Shown in pieces: positions 49,333 through 59,025 of a stretch of 64,000 bases of DNA. Source of the DNA: DASSUC01 sp035650075 (lineage in GTDB: Bacteria > Actinomycetota > Actinomycetes > Mycobacteriales > Micromonosporaceae); NCBI GenBank assembly GCA_035650075.1, contig DASRII010000468.1, positions 6,323 to 70,322 of the forward strand, read 5' to 3'. A program made the translations under genes and the position numbers. The notes below the pieces were generated by a model. That model saw only the letters and a list, made by a program, of their open reading frames with translations, was not told the DNA's origin and made no database searches. The number at the start of each line of letters is the position of its first letter. The first letter of the stretch is position 1.

Positions 49333-52300
49333 ATGAGACTCGTAACCGCCGCGGTTGTACCGGTGTTGGTTTTCAGCGGCCTGACCGTGCCGGCCAGTGC
49401 GGCCACGCCGCAGCCGTACCGGCCCGCTCCGCCCCAGACGATTCCAGCGGTAGCGACCCGTGATGTCCCTCCGGTCGCGGTAGCGGCGCCGCGTCCGGCG
49501 GCCGAACCCAGCCGGCCTGCCCCCGTCTGGCCGGCGGCCGGCGTCGCCCAGGTGACGCTGGCGGCGACCGGCGTCCGCGAACTCGGCGAGGCAGCGCCGC
49601 TGGTCCAGGCCGGCAGCCTGCCCGTGTCCGTGAGTCGGGGCGCCGGATCGCCGGGCCGGGCCACGGTGACGGTTTTCGACCGCGCCCGCGCCAGGGCGGT
49701 CGGTGTCGATGGCCTGATGGCGCGGGTGGCGTCGGCCGACGGTACCGGGCTCACCGGCGACGTGGGAATCTCCATCGGATACGGCTCGTTCGCCACCGCG
49801 TACGGCGCCGACTGGGCCACCCGGCTGCGCCTCGCGACGCTACCGGACTGTGCGTTGACCACGCCCGGCCGCCCCGAGTGTGCGGCAAAGCCACTTGCCT
49901 CCCGCAACGACGTCACGACCCAAACGGTCTCGGCGACGGTACCGGTGGGCGCGTTGGTGGTCACCCTTGCCGCGTCCTCGGGCGGCGCCGGCGACTACAC
50001 GGCAACGAGACTCCAGACGTCGTCCACCTGGGGGTCCGGAGGAAACTCGGGCAACTTCTCGTGGTCGTACCCCATGCGGGTGCCACCGTCGGTCGGTGGC
50101 CCGGCACCGGCAGTGTCGCTGGCGTATTCCTCGCAGAGCGTCGACGGCATGACCGCGGCCAACAACAACCAGCCCGGCTGGGCCGGTGGCGGGTTCGAGT
50201 TGGCGCCCGGCGGCTCCATCGAGCGGCGCTACAAGCCGTGCAACGACGACAAAGCCAACGGCAACAACGCATCGCTCGACACCGGCGACCTGTGCTGGGC
50301 TACCGACAACGCCATGCTGTCGCTGGCCGGGCACTCCGGCGGTCTGATCTACAACGCGACCGAACAGCGCTGGCACCTACGCGGCGACGACGGTACCCGC
50401 ATCGAGCGGCGCACCGGCGCGACCAACGGCGACGACAACGGCGAGTGGTGGGTGGTCACGACGACCGATGGTACGCAGTACTGGTTCGGCCGCAACCGCC
50501 TGCCCGGCTGGAACGCGACCGTCGGAGACACCGCATCGACCTGGACCGTGCCGGTCTACGGCAACCACACCGGAGAGCCGTGCAACGCCGCGACGTACCC
50601 GGCGTCGAGCTGCCCCCAGGCATGGCGGTGGAATCTCGACTACGTCATCGACATGAACGGCAACAGCATGTCGTTGTGGTACGGAACCGACATCAACAAA
50701 TACGCCGCCAACAAGGACACGGCGCACCCGGTCACCTACGTACGGGACGGTTGGCTGAAGAAAGTCGAATACGGCACCCGTTCCACCAAGGATCTGGCCA
50801 CCGACCCAACACAGAGCACGGCCGCGGACTCCATCATGACGACCGCCGCCCCCATGGAGGTCGAGTTCGTCCCCGACAACCGGTGCCTGTCCGGGTGCAC
50901 GACGCACGACGCGGCGCACTGGCCGGACGTGCCGTGGGATCAGGAGTGTCTCGGTACGACCTGTCTGGTCGCCAGCCCGACGTTCTGGACCACCAAGCGG
51001 CTGAAGCAGGTCATCACCAAGGTGCGGAACGGCGGGTCGTACCGGGCCGTGGAGACGTGGACGCTGACGCACTCGTACCCGAACCCCGGTGACGGTACGC
51101 GGGCCGGCCTGGAGCTCGACCGGATCGCCCACGCGGGTGGCGCGGACACGGTACCCGACATCACGTTCGCCTATGTGCAGAAGAACAACCGGGTCGACCC
51201 GGTCGCGGCCGACTCGTTGCCACCGATGAACTGGTTCCGCGTCAACAAAATCACCACCGAGACCGGCGCCACCATCTCGGTGACATACTCCGAAGTGGAC
51301 TGTGTCAAGGGTACGAAGATGCCCAACGCGTCGGCTCTGGAAAACAACACGTACCGCTGCTACCCGGTGCGCTGGAAGCAGCCCGGGGCCAGCAGCTCGA
51401 AACTCGAGTTCTTCCACAAGTACGTGGTGATGGTGGTGCGCGAGGCCGACATGACCGGCGGAACACCGCCCTTCGGCAGCCCCGAGGTCGAGACCACGTA
51501 CACCTACCCGACCGACGCGGCCGCGTGGCACTACACCGACGACGACGGCCTGATAAAGGACGAGAACAAGACATGGTCGGTGTGGCGCGGCTACGCGATG
51601 GTCGAGAAGACGGTCGGCAAGGCCGGTACCGGTGATGCCCGGCAGTACACGAAGACGTCGTACTACCGCGGTATGCACGGCGACCATCTCCCGTCGGGCA
51701 CCCGCCCGGCCGTGTTGATCGCGGTCGACATGAACGGCGACGGTGACACCGCAGACGCGGGTGTCGACGTACCGGCGATCAACGACGAGGACGCGTTCGC
51801 CGGAATGATCCGCACGGCGGTGACATACAACGGCCCGGGTGGCGCGGAAGTGTCATCGGAGGTCAATCAGGCATGGATGTCGGCGCCGACCGCGAGCCGT
51901 ACCATCGGCGGAGTCACGGTCCACGCGCGCTTCGTCGACATGCAGGAGCGCCACGCGCGGATTGCTCTGGACCACGCGCCGGGCTGGCGTACCACGTCCA
52001 GCCGGGCGACGTTCGACGGCTATGGGATGCCGACGCAGGTCGACGACTTCGGCGACGACTCGACTCCGGCCGACAACCAGTGCCGGACCATGGCGTTCAC
52101 CCGCAACACGTCGGCCTGGATCCTGTCGACCGTCATGGAAGAGAACGTGTTCGCGCTGTCGTGCGCGGGCGCGAGCAACCCGGCGACACTCGTCGAGGCC
52201 GACCTGGTCAGCAACGTCCGCACGAGTTACGACGCCCTCGCATGGGGGACCGCACCGGTGAAGGGCATGGCCACCCGGGTGGCAGCGGCTACGGCGTGGA

Positions 52301-55300
52301 GCGCTGGCAGCCCGACCGATCAGGCCGTCACCAGGTTGGTCTACGATGCCCAGGGTCGAGTGATCGAGTCGTACGACGCGCTCGACCGCAAGACAACCAC
52401 CGCGTACACGCCGGCCACGGGTGGGCCGCTGACCCAGACGGTGGAGACCACGCCGAGCCCGTTCCTGTTCACCACCACGACCATCATCGATCCGGCGTAC
52501 GGACTTCCGACGAGCGTGGTCGACGTCAACGGCAAGCGGACCGAAACCGCGTACGACGGCTTCGGCCGCGCCACCGCCTTCTGGCTACCCGGTCGCGACA
52601 AGGGCACCGAGACGGCCAACGTGTCGTTCGGCTACAAGATCTACAACAACAAACCGTCGGCGGTGATCAGCAATTGGCTCAACGCGGTCGGCGGTTACAC
52701 CACCGCGTACACGCTGTTCGACGGTCTGCTGCGGGATCGGCAGACGCAGGTCCCGTCCCCGGCCGGTGGTCGCATCGTGTCAGACACCTTCTACGACACG
52801 GCGGGCCGGGTGCTGCGAACCTACGGCAGCTACTACGACGACCGCGGTGGGCCGGGCGAGGCTCTGGTGAGCCCGACCGACCGGCACGACGTACCAACCC
52901 AGAACTACAACGTCTACGACGGCGTAGGCCGGGTGACGGACGCGATCTTCGATCCGTACAACAATGGTGAGCGCTGGCGCACCCACACGGTCTACACCGG
53001 CGACCGGACCGATGTGACGCCGCCGGCCGGAGGCACCGTGACGTCGACGTTCCACGACGCGCGGGGCAACACGACCGCGTTGTGGCAGTACGGCTACCCG
53101 ACGGCGACCGACAAGGTCAGCACGACGTACACCGTCGACCGGCGCAACCGTCCACTGCGGACCACCGACGCGGCGGGAAACTATTGGGAGTACACCTACT
53201 GGCTCTCCGGTGACGTGAAGGCGGTGCGGGACCCCGATTCCGGTACCGTCACCAAGGTCTACGACAAGGCGGGGCAGCTGACGTCGACCACCGACGCGGC
53301 CGGTACCACGCTGGCGTACACGTACGACAACATGGGCCGGAAGACCGCCGTGTACCAAGGGTCGGTGGCGGCGGCCAACATGCGGGCGAGCTGGGCCTAC
53401 GACACCGCGCTCTTCGACGGTACGGCGGCACCGGTGAAGGGTCGCCCAGCATCGTCGACGCGGTGGACCAATAACGGAACGACCGGCTACACCAACGCGG
53501 TATCGGGCTACGACAGCGGGTACCGCCCGACCGGTACGACCGTCACGATCCCGGCCAGCGAGACCGGCCTGGGTGGCAGTTACACCTACTACAACACCTA
53601 CCGGGTGGACGGCAGCCCCGAGTCCGTAGTCCTCCCGAGCGGTGGCTCCGACCTGCCCGACGAGGCGGTCACCATCGGCTACGAGCCGACGCTCGGCCTG
53701 CCCTACAACCTCACCTCCATCGACAACATCGGCGAGTCGAGCCTCGTCTCGGCGACTGTCTACGATGCACTGTCACGACCGAGCCAGTACACGCTCTATC
53801 GAGGCATGTTCTCCGGTACCGGATCCCGGGTGTGGTTGTCGTACACGCGTGAGCTGGACACCGGCCGGCTCACGGGAATCAGCACCAGCAAGGAGACCGG
53901 TACGCCGAATGTCGTGTCGAATCTGAACTACACGTTCGACAACGCCGGCAACATCACCAAGGTGGCCGACACGGTGACCGGTGACAACCAATGCCTCGCT
54001 CACGACGCGTTGCGCCGGCTGACCGAGGCCTGGACGCCGGCGACCGCACCATGCACCACCGCACCGTCGACCGCAAACCTCGGCGGGCCGGGCAAGTACT
54101 GGACCACCTGGTCGATCGACGCGGTGGGCAACCGGACCCAGCAGGTCGGGCACCCGACAGTGGTCGGTGGGCCGACCAACACGACGACGTACACCTATCC
54201 GGCGGCCGGTGCCACCCAACCGCACACGGTCACGGCGACCGCGGGTGCAACCGTCGGCGCATACAGATACGACGCCAACGGCAACACGACCTGCCGGCCG
54301 GCGACCGCGTCGAACACGTGCCCGACTGGTACCGGCAGCCAGGTGTTGACCTGGGATCCGGAAGGACACCTGGCCACCAGTCAGGACTCGACCGGCACCA
54401 CAAGCTACGTGTACGACGCCGATGGCAACCGTCTACTGCGTACCGATCCGACCGGCAAGACGCTCTACCTACCGAACCAGGAGATCCGGGCCAGCAACGG
54501 TAACAGCACATTGCGCGGCACGCGGTACTACAGCTTCAACGGGGTGGCGATCGCCAGCCGCACCGCCACCGGGTTGTCGTGGCTGGCCGACGACCACCAG
54601 GGCACCGCGTACATCGCCATCGCGGAAGGCACGCAGGCGGTGACGATCCGGCGGCAGACGCCTTTCGGGGCGCCGCGCGGGACGGTACCGCAGTGGGTCG
54701 ACAGCAAGGGGTTCGTGGGTGGAACGGTGGACAACACCGGCCTGACCCATCTGGGCGCCCGCGAGTACGACCCGGCCCTGGGTAAGTTCGTCAGCGTCGA
54801 TCCGGTGTTCGACCGAACCGACCCGCAGTCGATGAACAACTTCGCATACTCGGGCAACAGTCCGGTCACGTTCACCGATCCCGCCGGCACGATGCGGTGC
54901 ATTCACCACGAGGAGTGCGACGAGTACGGCGCCTCGCCGAACCCCCCACAGAAGCCGCAGCAGCCACCGAAGACGCTGCACTGTGGCGATCCGGGTTTCG
55001 TCGGGCCATGCCCCGGTCACGCCCCGAGGTGTGGCGACGCGAAATTCGTCGGACCTTGCCCCACTCAGGCGCCGAAGTGCGGTGACCCACACTTCGTCGG
55101 TCCCTGTCCAACGGTTCACAAGCCACACACAGAGAAGCATTCAGACAAGCCACACCGCAAGCTTTCCCTGATGCAGAGGTTCACGGTCGGGGCGGTCACC
55201 TTTGTCATTCATACCGGAATTCAATATACGTGCATGGGCCTCATCACCACATACACCGGCCCTCTCAGCGGCGCGATTTGCGGGTTCATAGCCGGAGCGG

Positions 55301-55581
55301 TAGCCGAGGGCGTCAAGTACCTTCTCACCGCATTCATGACCGGCGAGAAAATCAATGGCCGCGAATTCCTGAAGGAAGTACTCCTCGGTGCCGTCAGAGG
55401 AGCTGTAACGGGCGCCGTCTTTGCGGCGATCGGCCAGCAGCTGCTAAGAATCCTGGAAAACGGCGTATTTGCCAGGGTTCTCGGTCCCAACGCGCCAATG
55501 CCTGAAGAAGCAATCACCGACGGCGCTGAAGCAACGATGAACGGCGTGACGAGCATCGGGAGCGCTCTGACCAGCCATTGA
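49333..55581 (+). CDS. giant secreted RHS/YD-repeat protein 2
   Basis: The ATG at 49333 follows a GGGAGG site and gives 2082 residues with a Sec signal (VLVFSGLTVPASA). Residues about 80-300 are the N-terminal beta-rich region of this RHS subgroup (NSGNFSWSYPMRVPP, GWAGGGFELAPGGSIERRYK). YD repeats extend from about 680 to 1750 (for example TTYTVDRRNRPLRTTDAAGN). The RHS core ends near 1853 (LGAREYDPALGKFVSVDP, NSPVTFTDPAGT). The tip of about 228 residues holds three Cys repeats followed by hydrophobic helices. It shares general plan but no tip homology with RHS1. It follows the LamG protein by 26 bases and very likely shares its transcript. It converges on mscL with 155 bases between, and no immunity gene follows. 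Confidence 0.93.
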   Translation: MRLVTAAVVPVLVFSGLTVPASAATPQPYRPAPPQTIPAVATRDVPPVAVAAPRPAAEPSRPAPVWPAAGVAQVTLAATGVRELGEAAPLVQAGSLPVSVSRGAGSPGRATVTVFDRARARAVGVDGLMARVASADGTGLTGDVGISIGYGSFATAYGADWATRLRLATLPDCALTTPGRPECAAKPLASRNDVTTQTVSATVPVGALVVTLAASSGGAGDYTATRLQTSSTWGSGGNSGNFSWSYPMRVPPSVGGPAPAVSLAYSSQSVDGMTAANNNQPGWAGGGFELAPGGSIERRYKPCNDDKANGNNASLDTGDLCWATDNAMLSLAGHSGGLIYNATEQRWHLRGDDGTRIERRTGATNGDDNGEWWVVTTTDGTQYWFGRNRLPGWNATVGDTASTWTVPVYGNHTGEPCNAATYPASSCPQAWRWNLDYVIDMNGNSMSLWYGTDINKYAANKDTAHPVTYVRDGWLKKVEYGTRSTKDLATDPTQSTAADSIMTTAAPMEVEFVPDNRCLSGCTTHDAAHWPDVPWDQECLGTTCLVASPTFWTTKRLKQVITKVRNGGSYRAVETWTLTHSYPNPGDGTRAGLELDRIAHAGGADTVPDITFAYVQKNNRVDPVAADSLPPMNWFRVNKITTETGATISVTYSEVDCVKGTKMPNASALENNTYRCYPVRWKQPGASSSKLEFFHKYVVMVVREADMTGGTPPFGSPEVETTYTYPTDAAAWHYTDDDGLIKDENKTWSVWRGYAMVEKTVGKAGTGDARQYTKTSYYRGMHGDHLPSGTRPAVLIAVDMNGDGDTADAGVDVPAINDEDAFAGMIRTAVTYNGPGGAEVSSEVNQAWMSAPTASRTIGGVTVHARFVDMQERHARIALDHAPGWRTTSSRATFDGYGMPTQVDDFGDDSTPADNQCRTMAFTRNTSAWILSTVMEENVFALSCAGASNPATLVEADLVSNVRTSYDALAWGTAPVKGMATRVAAATAWSAGSPTDQAVTRLVYDAQGRVIESYDALDRKTTTAYTPATGGPLTQTVETTPSPFLFTTTTIIDPAYGLPTSVVDVNGKRTETAYDGFGRATAFWLPGRDKGTETANVSFGYKIYNNKPSAVISNWLNAVGGYTTAYTLFDGLLRDRQTQVPSPAGGRIVSDTFYDTAGRVLRTYGSYYDDRGGPGEALVSPTDRHDVPTQNYNVYDGVGRVTDAIFDPYNNGERWRTHTVYTGDRTDVTPPAGGTVTSTFHDARGNTTALWQYGYPTATDKVSTTYTVDRRNRPLRTTDAAGNYWEYTYWLSGDVKAVRDPDSGTVTKVYDKAGQLTSTTDAAGTTLAYTYDNMGRKTAVYQGSVAAANMRASWAYDTALFDGTAAPVKGRPASSTRWTNNGTTGYTNAVSGYDSGYRPTGTTVTIPASETGLGGSYTYYNTYRVDGSPESVVLPSGGSDLPDEAVTIGYEPTLGLPYNLTSIDNIGESSLVSATVYDALSRPSQYTLYRGMFSGTGSRVWLSYTRELDTGRLTGISTSKETGTPNVVSNLNYTFDNAGNITKVADTVTGDNQCLAHDALRRLTEAWTPATAPCTTAPSTANLGGPGKYWTTWSIDAVGNRTQQVGHPTVVGGPTNTTTYTYPAAGATQPHTVTATAGATVGAYRYDANGNTTCRPATASNTCPTGTGSQVLTWDPEGHLATSQDSTGTTSYVYDADGNRLLRTDPTGKTLYLPNQEIRASNGNSTLRGTRYYSFNGVAIASRTATGLSWLADDHQGTAYIAIAEGTQAVTIRRQTPFGAPRGTVPQWVDSKGFVGGTVDNTGLTHLGAREYDPALGKFVSVDPVFDRTDPQSMNNFAYSGNSPVTFTDPAGTMRCIHHEECDEYGASPNPPQKPQQPPKTLHCGDPGFVGPCPGHAPRCGDAKFVGPCPTQAPKCGDPHFVGPCPTVHKPHTEKHSDKPHRKLSLMQRFTVGAVTFVIHTGIQYTCMGLITTYTGPLSGAICGFIAGAVAEGVKYLLTAFMTGEKINGREFLKEVLLGAVRGAVTGAVFAAIGQQLLRILENGVFARVLGPNAPMPEEAITDGAEATMNGVTSIGSALTSH
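54892..55581 (+). other. variable C-terminal tip of RHS2
   Basis: Order: His/Cys-rich start (MRCIHHEECDEYG), Pro/Gln linker, three 16-residue Cys repeats, a His/Lys-rich segment, then three hydrophobic stretches (VGAVTFVIHTGIQYTCMGLI; PLSGAICGFIAGAVAEGV; FLKEVLLGAVRGAVTGAVFA) with small-residue G/A spacing like glycine zippers, and an acidic end. My hand count of 55141-55260 is about 54% G+C, well below the flanks. Composition shift and lack of homology to the RHS1 tip indicate an exchanged effector domain. A pore-forming action is inference. Confidence 0.55.
54982..55125 (+). repeat. three tandem 48-base units encoding a Cys repeat
   Basis: Each unit encodes 16 residues on the plan CGDxxFVGPCPxxAPR/K: CGDPGFVGPCPGHAPR, CGDAKFVGPCPTQAPK and CGDPHFVGPCPTVHKP. 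The protein repeat is much better conserved than the DNA, with many synonymous differences, so selection is on the peptide. Two cysteines per unit suggest disulfide or metal-binding mini-loops. I recognise no named family. Confidence 0.8.
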
Positions 55582-55735
55582 CAAGTTCCGCCATGTCGGG
55601 CCCGGACGTGCCCCGCACGCGCCTGCGCATGCGGGTGCACGTCGTGTCCGGTACCGCTCGGCTGCGACGCGTCGTCACGCCGGCGGCGCCGCTCTTCCAT
55701 CGCAACCGATGGCAACGGCACGCCTGAACGGCCGG

Positions 55736-56167
55736 CTACTCTCGCGTTTGCTCGCGTGGGGCGGGTACACCCTGGGTTGCGCCACGGTCCGCGACGAGCG
55801 CATCGCGGATCTCCGTCAACAGCCGGACCTCCTCGCTGGGCGCCGAGGGCTCCGGCTCCTCGCCGCGGCTACGTCGCTCGGCAAGCTTGTTCATCGGCAG
55901 CACGATCATGAAGTACAGCGCCGCGGCGGTCAGCATGAACGCGATCACGGCGTTGAGGAAGGCCGCCCAGTCGAACTGCTGCCCGGCAACCTGCCAGGTT
56001 CCGGCGAACTGCTCGCCGCCGGAGATCAGGCGGATCAACGGTTCCAAGAACGACTTCGTCAGCTGGGTGACCAGGCTGTTGAAGGCCGCACCGATGACCA
56101 CGCCCACGGCGAGGTCGACGACGTTGCCGCGCAGGATGAAGTCCTTGAAGCCCTTCAGCATCAGCAC
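55736..56167 (-). CDS. mscL: large-conductance mechanosensitive channel
   Basis: This 143-residue protein contains LKGFKDFILRGNVVDLAVGV followed by VIGAAFNSLVTQL (first helix), the second helix FLNAVIAFMLTAAALYFMIV and the cytosolic bundle EVRLLTEIRDALVAD, a textbook MscL. It opens under membrane tension to release osmolytes. The GTG at 56167 is better spaced from the AAGGACAAGG purine stretch than the ATG two codons later. The C-terminal tail (GVPAPREQTRE) is slightly longer than average. It is convergent with RHS2 and divergent from the GH9-CE4 gene. Confidence 0.95.
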   Translation of the reverse strand: MLMLKGFKDFILRGNVVDLAVGVVIGAAFNSLVTQLTKSFLEPLIRLISGGEQFAGTWQVAGQQFDWAAFLNAVIAFMLTAAALYFMIVLPMNKLAERRSRGEEPEPSAPSEEVRLLTEIRDALVADRGATQGVPAPREQTRE

Positions 56168-56203
56168 ATCATGCCTTGTCCTTCGGCCGCTCGAGTGGTA
56201 TTC

Positions 56204-56230
56204 AACAATTGTTAGTCAACCTACCTAACC
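56204..56230. promoter_or_regulatory. A+T-rich palindromes between mscL and the GH9-CE4 gene
   Basis: The perfect 10-base palindrome AACAATTGTT (56204-56213) is followed by GTTAG (56211-56215) and its inverse CTAAC (56225-56229), in a gap of 78 bases. The stretch is strikingly A+T-rich for this genome and contains the promoter space for both divergent genes. A repressor or activator site for the hydrolase gene is plausible. Confidence 0.45.
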
Positions 56231-56245
56231 GAAGGCGGGACGACG

Positions 56246-58837
56246 ATGAGACGAATCCTGTGGCTGCTCGTGCTGGTCGCGGCGACCACCACTGCTCCGG
56301 TACCGGCCCACGCCGCCGTGAACTCGGCGTTCATCCGGGCCAACCAGGTCGGCTATCCGACAACCGGCCCGAAGCGGGCCTATCTGATGGCGAGCGCCGC
56401 CCAGACCGGTGCCGCGTTCGCGGTCAAGAACAGCTCGGGCGTGACTGTCTACAGTGGAACTGTGGGGGCCAGCCTAGGCTCCTGGAGTTCCGCCTATCCC
56501 GCCGTCCACCCGATCGACTTCGACCCGGTGACGACCGCCGGCACGTACACCATCAGCACATCCGGCTCGGTGCCCGCCACGTCGCTCCCGATCACCATCG
56601 CCACCCCGAACAGCCTCTACACCGGCGCGCTCGTCAACGCCCGCCGGTACTACGAGGTCCAGCGCGACGGGCCGAACTACCTCCCGTCTGCGCTGCGTAC
56701 CGCGCCGGCGCACCTCAACGACCTGAACGGGAAGGCGTACCTGACGCCCAAGGTGAACTCCTCCGGCCGCTTCTCCGGCGATCTCATGCCAACGGGTGTC
56801 CAGCTGGATGCCTCGGGCGGCTGGTTCGACGCCGGCGACTACCTCAAGTTCCTGCACGGCGCGAGTTACACGGCGGACCTCATGCTCACCGGTGTCCGCG
56901 ACTTCCCGTCCATGAGCAGCTTCACGGCCGAGGCCCGGCACGGCACCGACTGGCTGCTGAAGATGTGGGACGACAGCACGAGCACGCTCTACTACCAGGT
57001 CGGTATCGGCACCGGCAACGCCAAGACTCTCGGCGACCACGACATCTGGCGCCTGCCGCAGGACGACGACACCTTCGGGGGTACGGACTCCCGCTTCCGA
57101 TACGTCCGCAACCGACCGGTCTTCCGCGCAGGCTCGCCCGGCAGCCCGATCAGCCCCAACCTCGCCGGCCGGGTCGCCGCCGCTTTCGCGTTGTGCTATC
57201 AGGTCTGGCGGACAACCGATCCCGCGTACGCCAATGCCTGCCTGCTGCGCGCCGAACACGTCTTCGATCTGGCGAATACGAGTCCCTCCGGCAACCTGCT
57301 CAGCGTGATCCCGTTCTCGTTCTACCCGGAGACCGAGTGGCGCGACGACCTCGAGCTGGGCGCGGCCGAGCTGACCCGCGCGCTGCAGGCCGGCCCGCCG
57401 CCGAGCGGCCTGCCCCACAGCGATCCGGCCTTCTACCTGACCCGGGCCGCGCAGTGGGCGAACGCCTACATCACCGGACCCGGTGGTGCCGCCGACACGC
57501 TCAACCTGTACGACGTTGCCGGCCTTGCCCATTTCGAACTCCACCGGGCCATCACCACGGCCGGCAGCGATGCCGGTCTCGCGACCAGCCGCGCGGCGCT
57601 CGTCGCCGACCTGAAGAAGGCGCTCGACCAGGCGGTCGCGCGGGCCAGCGCAGACCCGTTCGGGTTCGGTTTCCCGTGGGCGACCTGGGACACCACCAGC
57701 CACGGCGCCGGCCTGTCCGTGATGGCCGCTGAATACAGCGCTCTGACCGGCACGACCACCTACAGCGGATACGCCAACCGCTGGCTCGGAAACATCCTCG
57801 GCGCGAACGCGTGGGGCACATCGCTCATCATCGGTACCGGCCAGGTCTGGCCCAACTGCCCGCATCACCAGCTCGCCAACCTCGCCGGCTCGCTCGACGG
57901 CAGCCCGCCGCAGCTGGTCGGGGCGGCCGTCGAGGGTCCCAACTCGATCACTGGATCGGGCACGGTGTCCAACATGCGTGTGTGTCCCCCCGGAGGCGGG
58001 GACCGGTTCGGCGCGTTCAACGGGTCGGGCGCGAAGTTCCTCGACGACGTCGTATCGTTCCCCAACATCGAGCCGGCGATCGACCTGACCGCCGCCTCAC
58101 CGCTGGCGTTCGCGTGGCAAGGGCAACCCAGCGGGCCGGCCGCCGCGGCCGCCGCCGTCACACCCGGCACCACGGTGGTCACCCTGCAATTCGATGACGG
58201 GTACGCCGATCAGGCGGCCGCCGCCACGATCCTGGCCACCCATGGAATGCCGGCGACCTTCTATGTCAACACCGGGACGATCGGTTCCACCGGAGCGCTG
58301 CGCTGGGACCAGTTGACCGCGTTCGCCGCCAACGGCAACGAGATCACCGGGCACACCATCGACCACGTCAACCTGAAGAAGCTGAAGGCCGCGGACCTCG
58401 GACATCAAGTGTGCGACGACCGGAACACGTTGCTGGGACACGGGTTCGAGGCGCTGTCGTTCGCGTACCCGTTCGGCTCCTTCGACACGGCGGCCCGGCA
58501 GGCAGTCGCGGCGTGCGGGTACACGAGCGGTCGGGGAGTGTCCGGTGTGGACGGACGGCGCGTCTTCGCCGAGACCCTGCCACCCGCGGATGCCCTTGCC
58601 ACGCGGACGCCGGCCAACGTCAAGTCCGGCACCACCCTGGCGACGATCGAGTCTTACGTGACCGGCGCCGAGCAGCACGGTGGCGGTTGGGTGCAGATCG
58701 TGTTCCACCACGTCTGCGACCGCTGCGACGCGTACTCCGTCACCGCCGCCGACCTCACCGCGCTCGTGGAGTGGCTCGCGACCCGGGCGCCGACCACGGT
58801 CGTGCTCACGACCGCGCAGGCGATGGCCGCCGCGTAG
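56246..58837 (+). CDS. secreted GH9 glycoside hydrolase fused to a CE4 polysaccharide deacetylase
   Basis: This 863-residue protein has a Sec signal (LWLLVLVAATTTAPVPAHAA). Residues about 28-120 are the N-terminal Ig-like domain of GH9 enzymes (FIRANQVGYPTTGPKRAYLM). About 130-610 is the GH9 (alpha/alpha)6 barrel with the nucleophile-side motif ASGGWFDAGDYLKF (near 195-205) and C-terminal catalytic stretches WPNCPHHQ and VVSFPNIEPAIDLTAASPLA. From about 645 a NodB/CE4 domain has its motifs FDDGYADQ and GHTIDHVNL (metal-binding His pair) plus FAYPFGSFD. GH9 enzymes cut beta-1,4-glucans or chitosan oligomers; CE4 enzymes remove N- or O-acetyl groups. Together they suggest an acetylated polysaccharide substrate, which is inference. 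It is divergent from mscL. Confidence 0.9.
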   Translation: MRRILWLLVLVAATTTAPVPAHAAVNSAFIRANQVGYPTTGPKRAYLMASAAQTGAAFAVKNSSGVTVYSGTVGASLGSWSSAYPAVHPIDFDPVTTAGTYTISTSGSVPATSLPITIATPNSLYTGALVNARRYYEVQRDGPNYLPSALRTAPAHLNDLNGKAYLTPKVNSSGRFSGDLMPTGVQLDASGGWFDAGDYLKFLHGASYTADLMLTGVRDFPSMSSFTAEARHGTDWLLKMWDDSTSTLYYQVGIGTGNAKTLGDHDIWRLPQDDDTFGGTDSRFRYVRNRPVFRAGSPGSPISPNLAGRVAAAFALCYQVWRTTDPAYANACLLRAEHVFDLANTSPSGNLLSVIPFSFYPETEWRDDLELGAAELTRALQAGPPPSGLPHSDPAFYLTRAAQWANAYITGPGGAADTLNLYDVAGLAHFELHRAITTAGSDAGLATSRAALVADLKKALDQAVARASADPFGFGFPWATWDTTSHGAGLSVMAAEYSALTGTTTYSGYANRWLGNILGANAWGTSLIIGTGQVWPNCPHHQLANLAGSLDGSPPQLVGAAVEGPNSITGSGTVSNMRVCPPGGGDRFGAFNGSGAKFLDDVVSFPNIEPAIDLTAASPLAFAWQGQPSGPAAAAAAVTPGTTVVTLQFDDGYADQAAAATILATHGMPATFYVNTGTIGSTGALRWDQLTAFAANGNEITGHTIDHVNLKKLKAADLGHQVCDDRNTLLGHGFEALSFAYPFGSFDTAARQAVAACGYTSGRGVSGVDGRRVFAETLPPADALATRTPANVKSGTTLATIESYVTGAEQHGGGWVQIVFHHVCDRCDAYSVTAADLTALVEWLATRAPTTVVLTTAQAMAAA

Positions 58838-58844
58838 GTCGCGA

Positions 58845-58861
58845 GCCCGGCAAGCCCGGGC
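58845..58861 (+). terminator. short G+C hairpin after the GH9-CE4 gene
   Basis: GCCCGG (58845-58850) and CCGGGC (58856-58861) form a 6-base stem with a 5-base loop, starting 7 bases after the stop codon. There is no U-tract. Its position supports a terminator and separates this gene from the sugar transporter operon that follows 165 bases later. Confidence 0.5.
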
Positions 58862-58927
58862 GAATCAGCGTCAGTTCGCTCGAATCCGCGCGGACCAGGC
58901 TCGCCAGGTCTCGAGATGAAAACGAAT

Positions 58928-58944
58928 GTATGCAATCGTATGCA
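58928..58944. promoter_or_regulatory. 10-base-period direct repeat upstream of the sugar ABC operon
   Basis: GTATGCA occurs at 58928-58934 and again at 58938-58944, exactly one helical turn apart, about 80 bases before the operon's first start codon. Repeats in this place often bind LacI- or AraC/GntR-type sugar regulators; none is encoded in the window. The rest of the 188-base gap shows only the candidate terminator. Confidence 0.4.
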
Positions 58945-59025
58945 GGGACGGTATCGTGCGGCTCCGAAACATCCGGCAGCCCCCGGACCCCAGGCCGGAT
59001 GAACCCGACATTTAGGAGCGTGGGG

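Noticed and set aside
54982..55125. Tandem 48-base repeats as a CRISPR or VNTR
   Set aside because: The units are contiguous without spacers, in frame and diverged synonymously; they are a protein repeat.
55582..55735. Hidden gene or immunity gene between RHS2 and mscL
   Set aside because: Only 154 bases, with no start plus ribosome-binding site giving a plausible protein; only weak G+C inverted repeats are seen.
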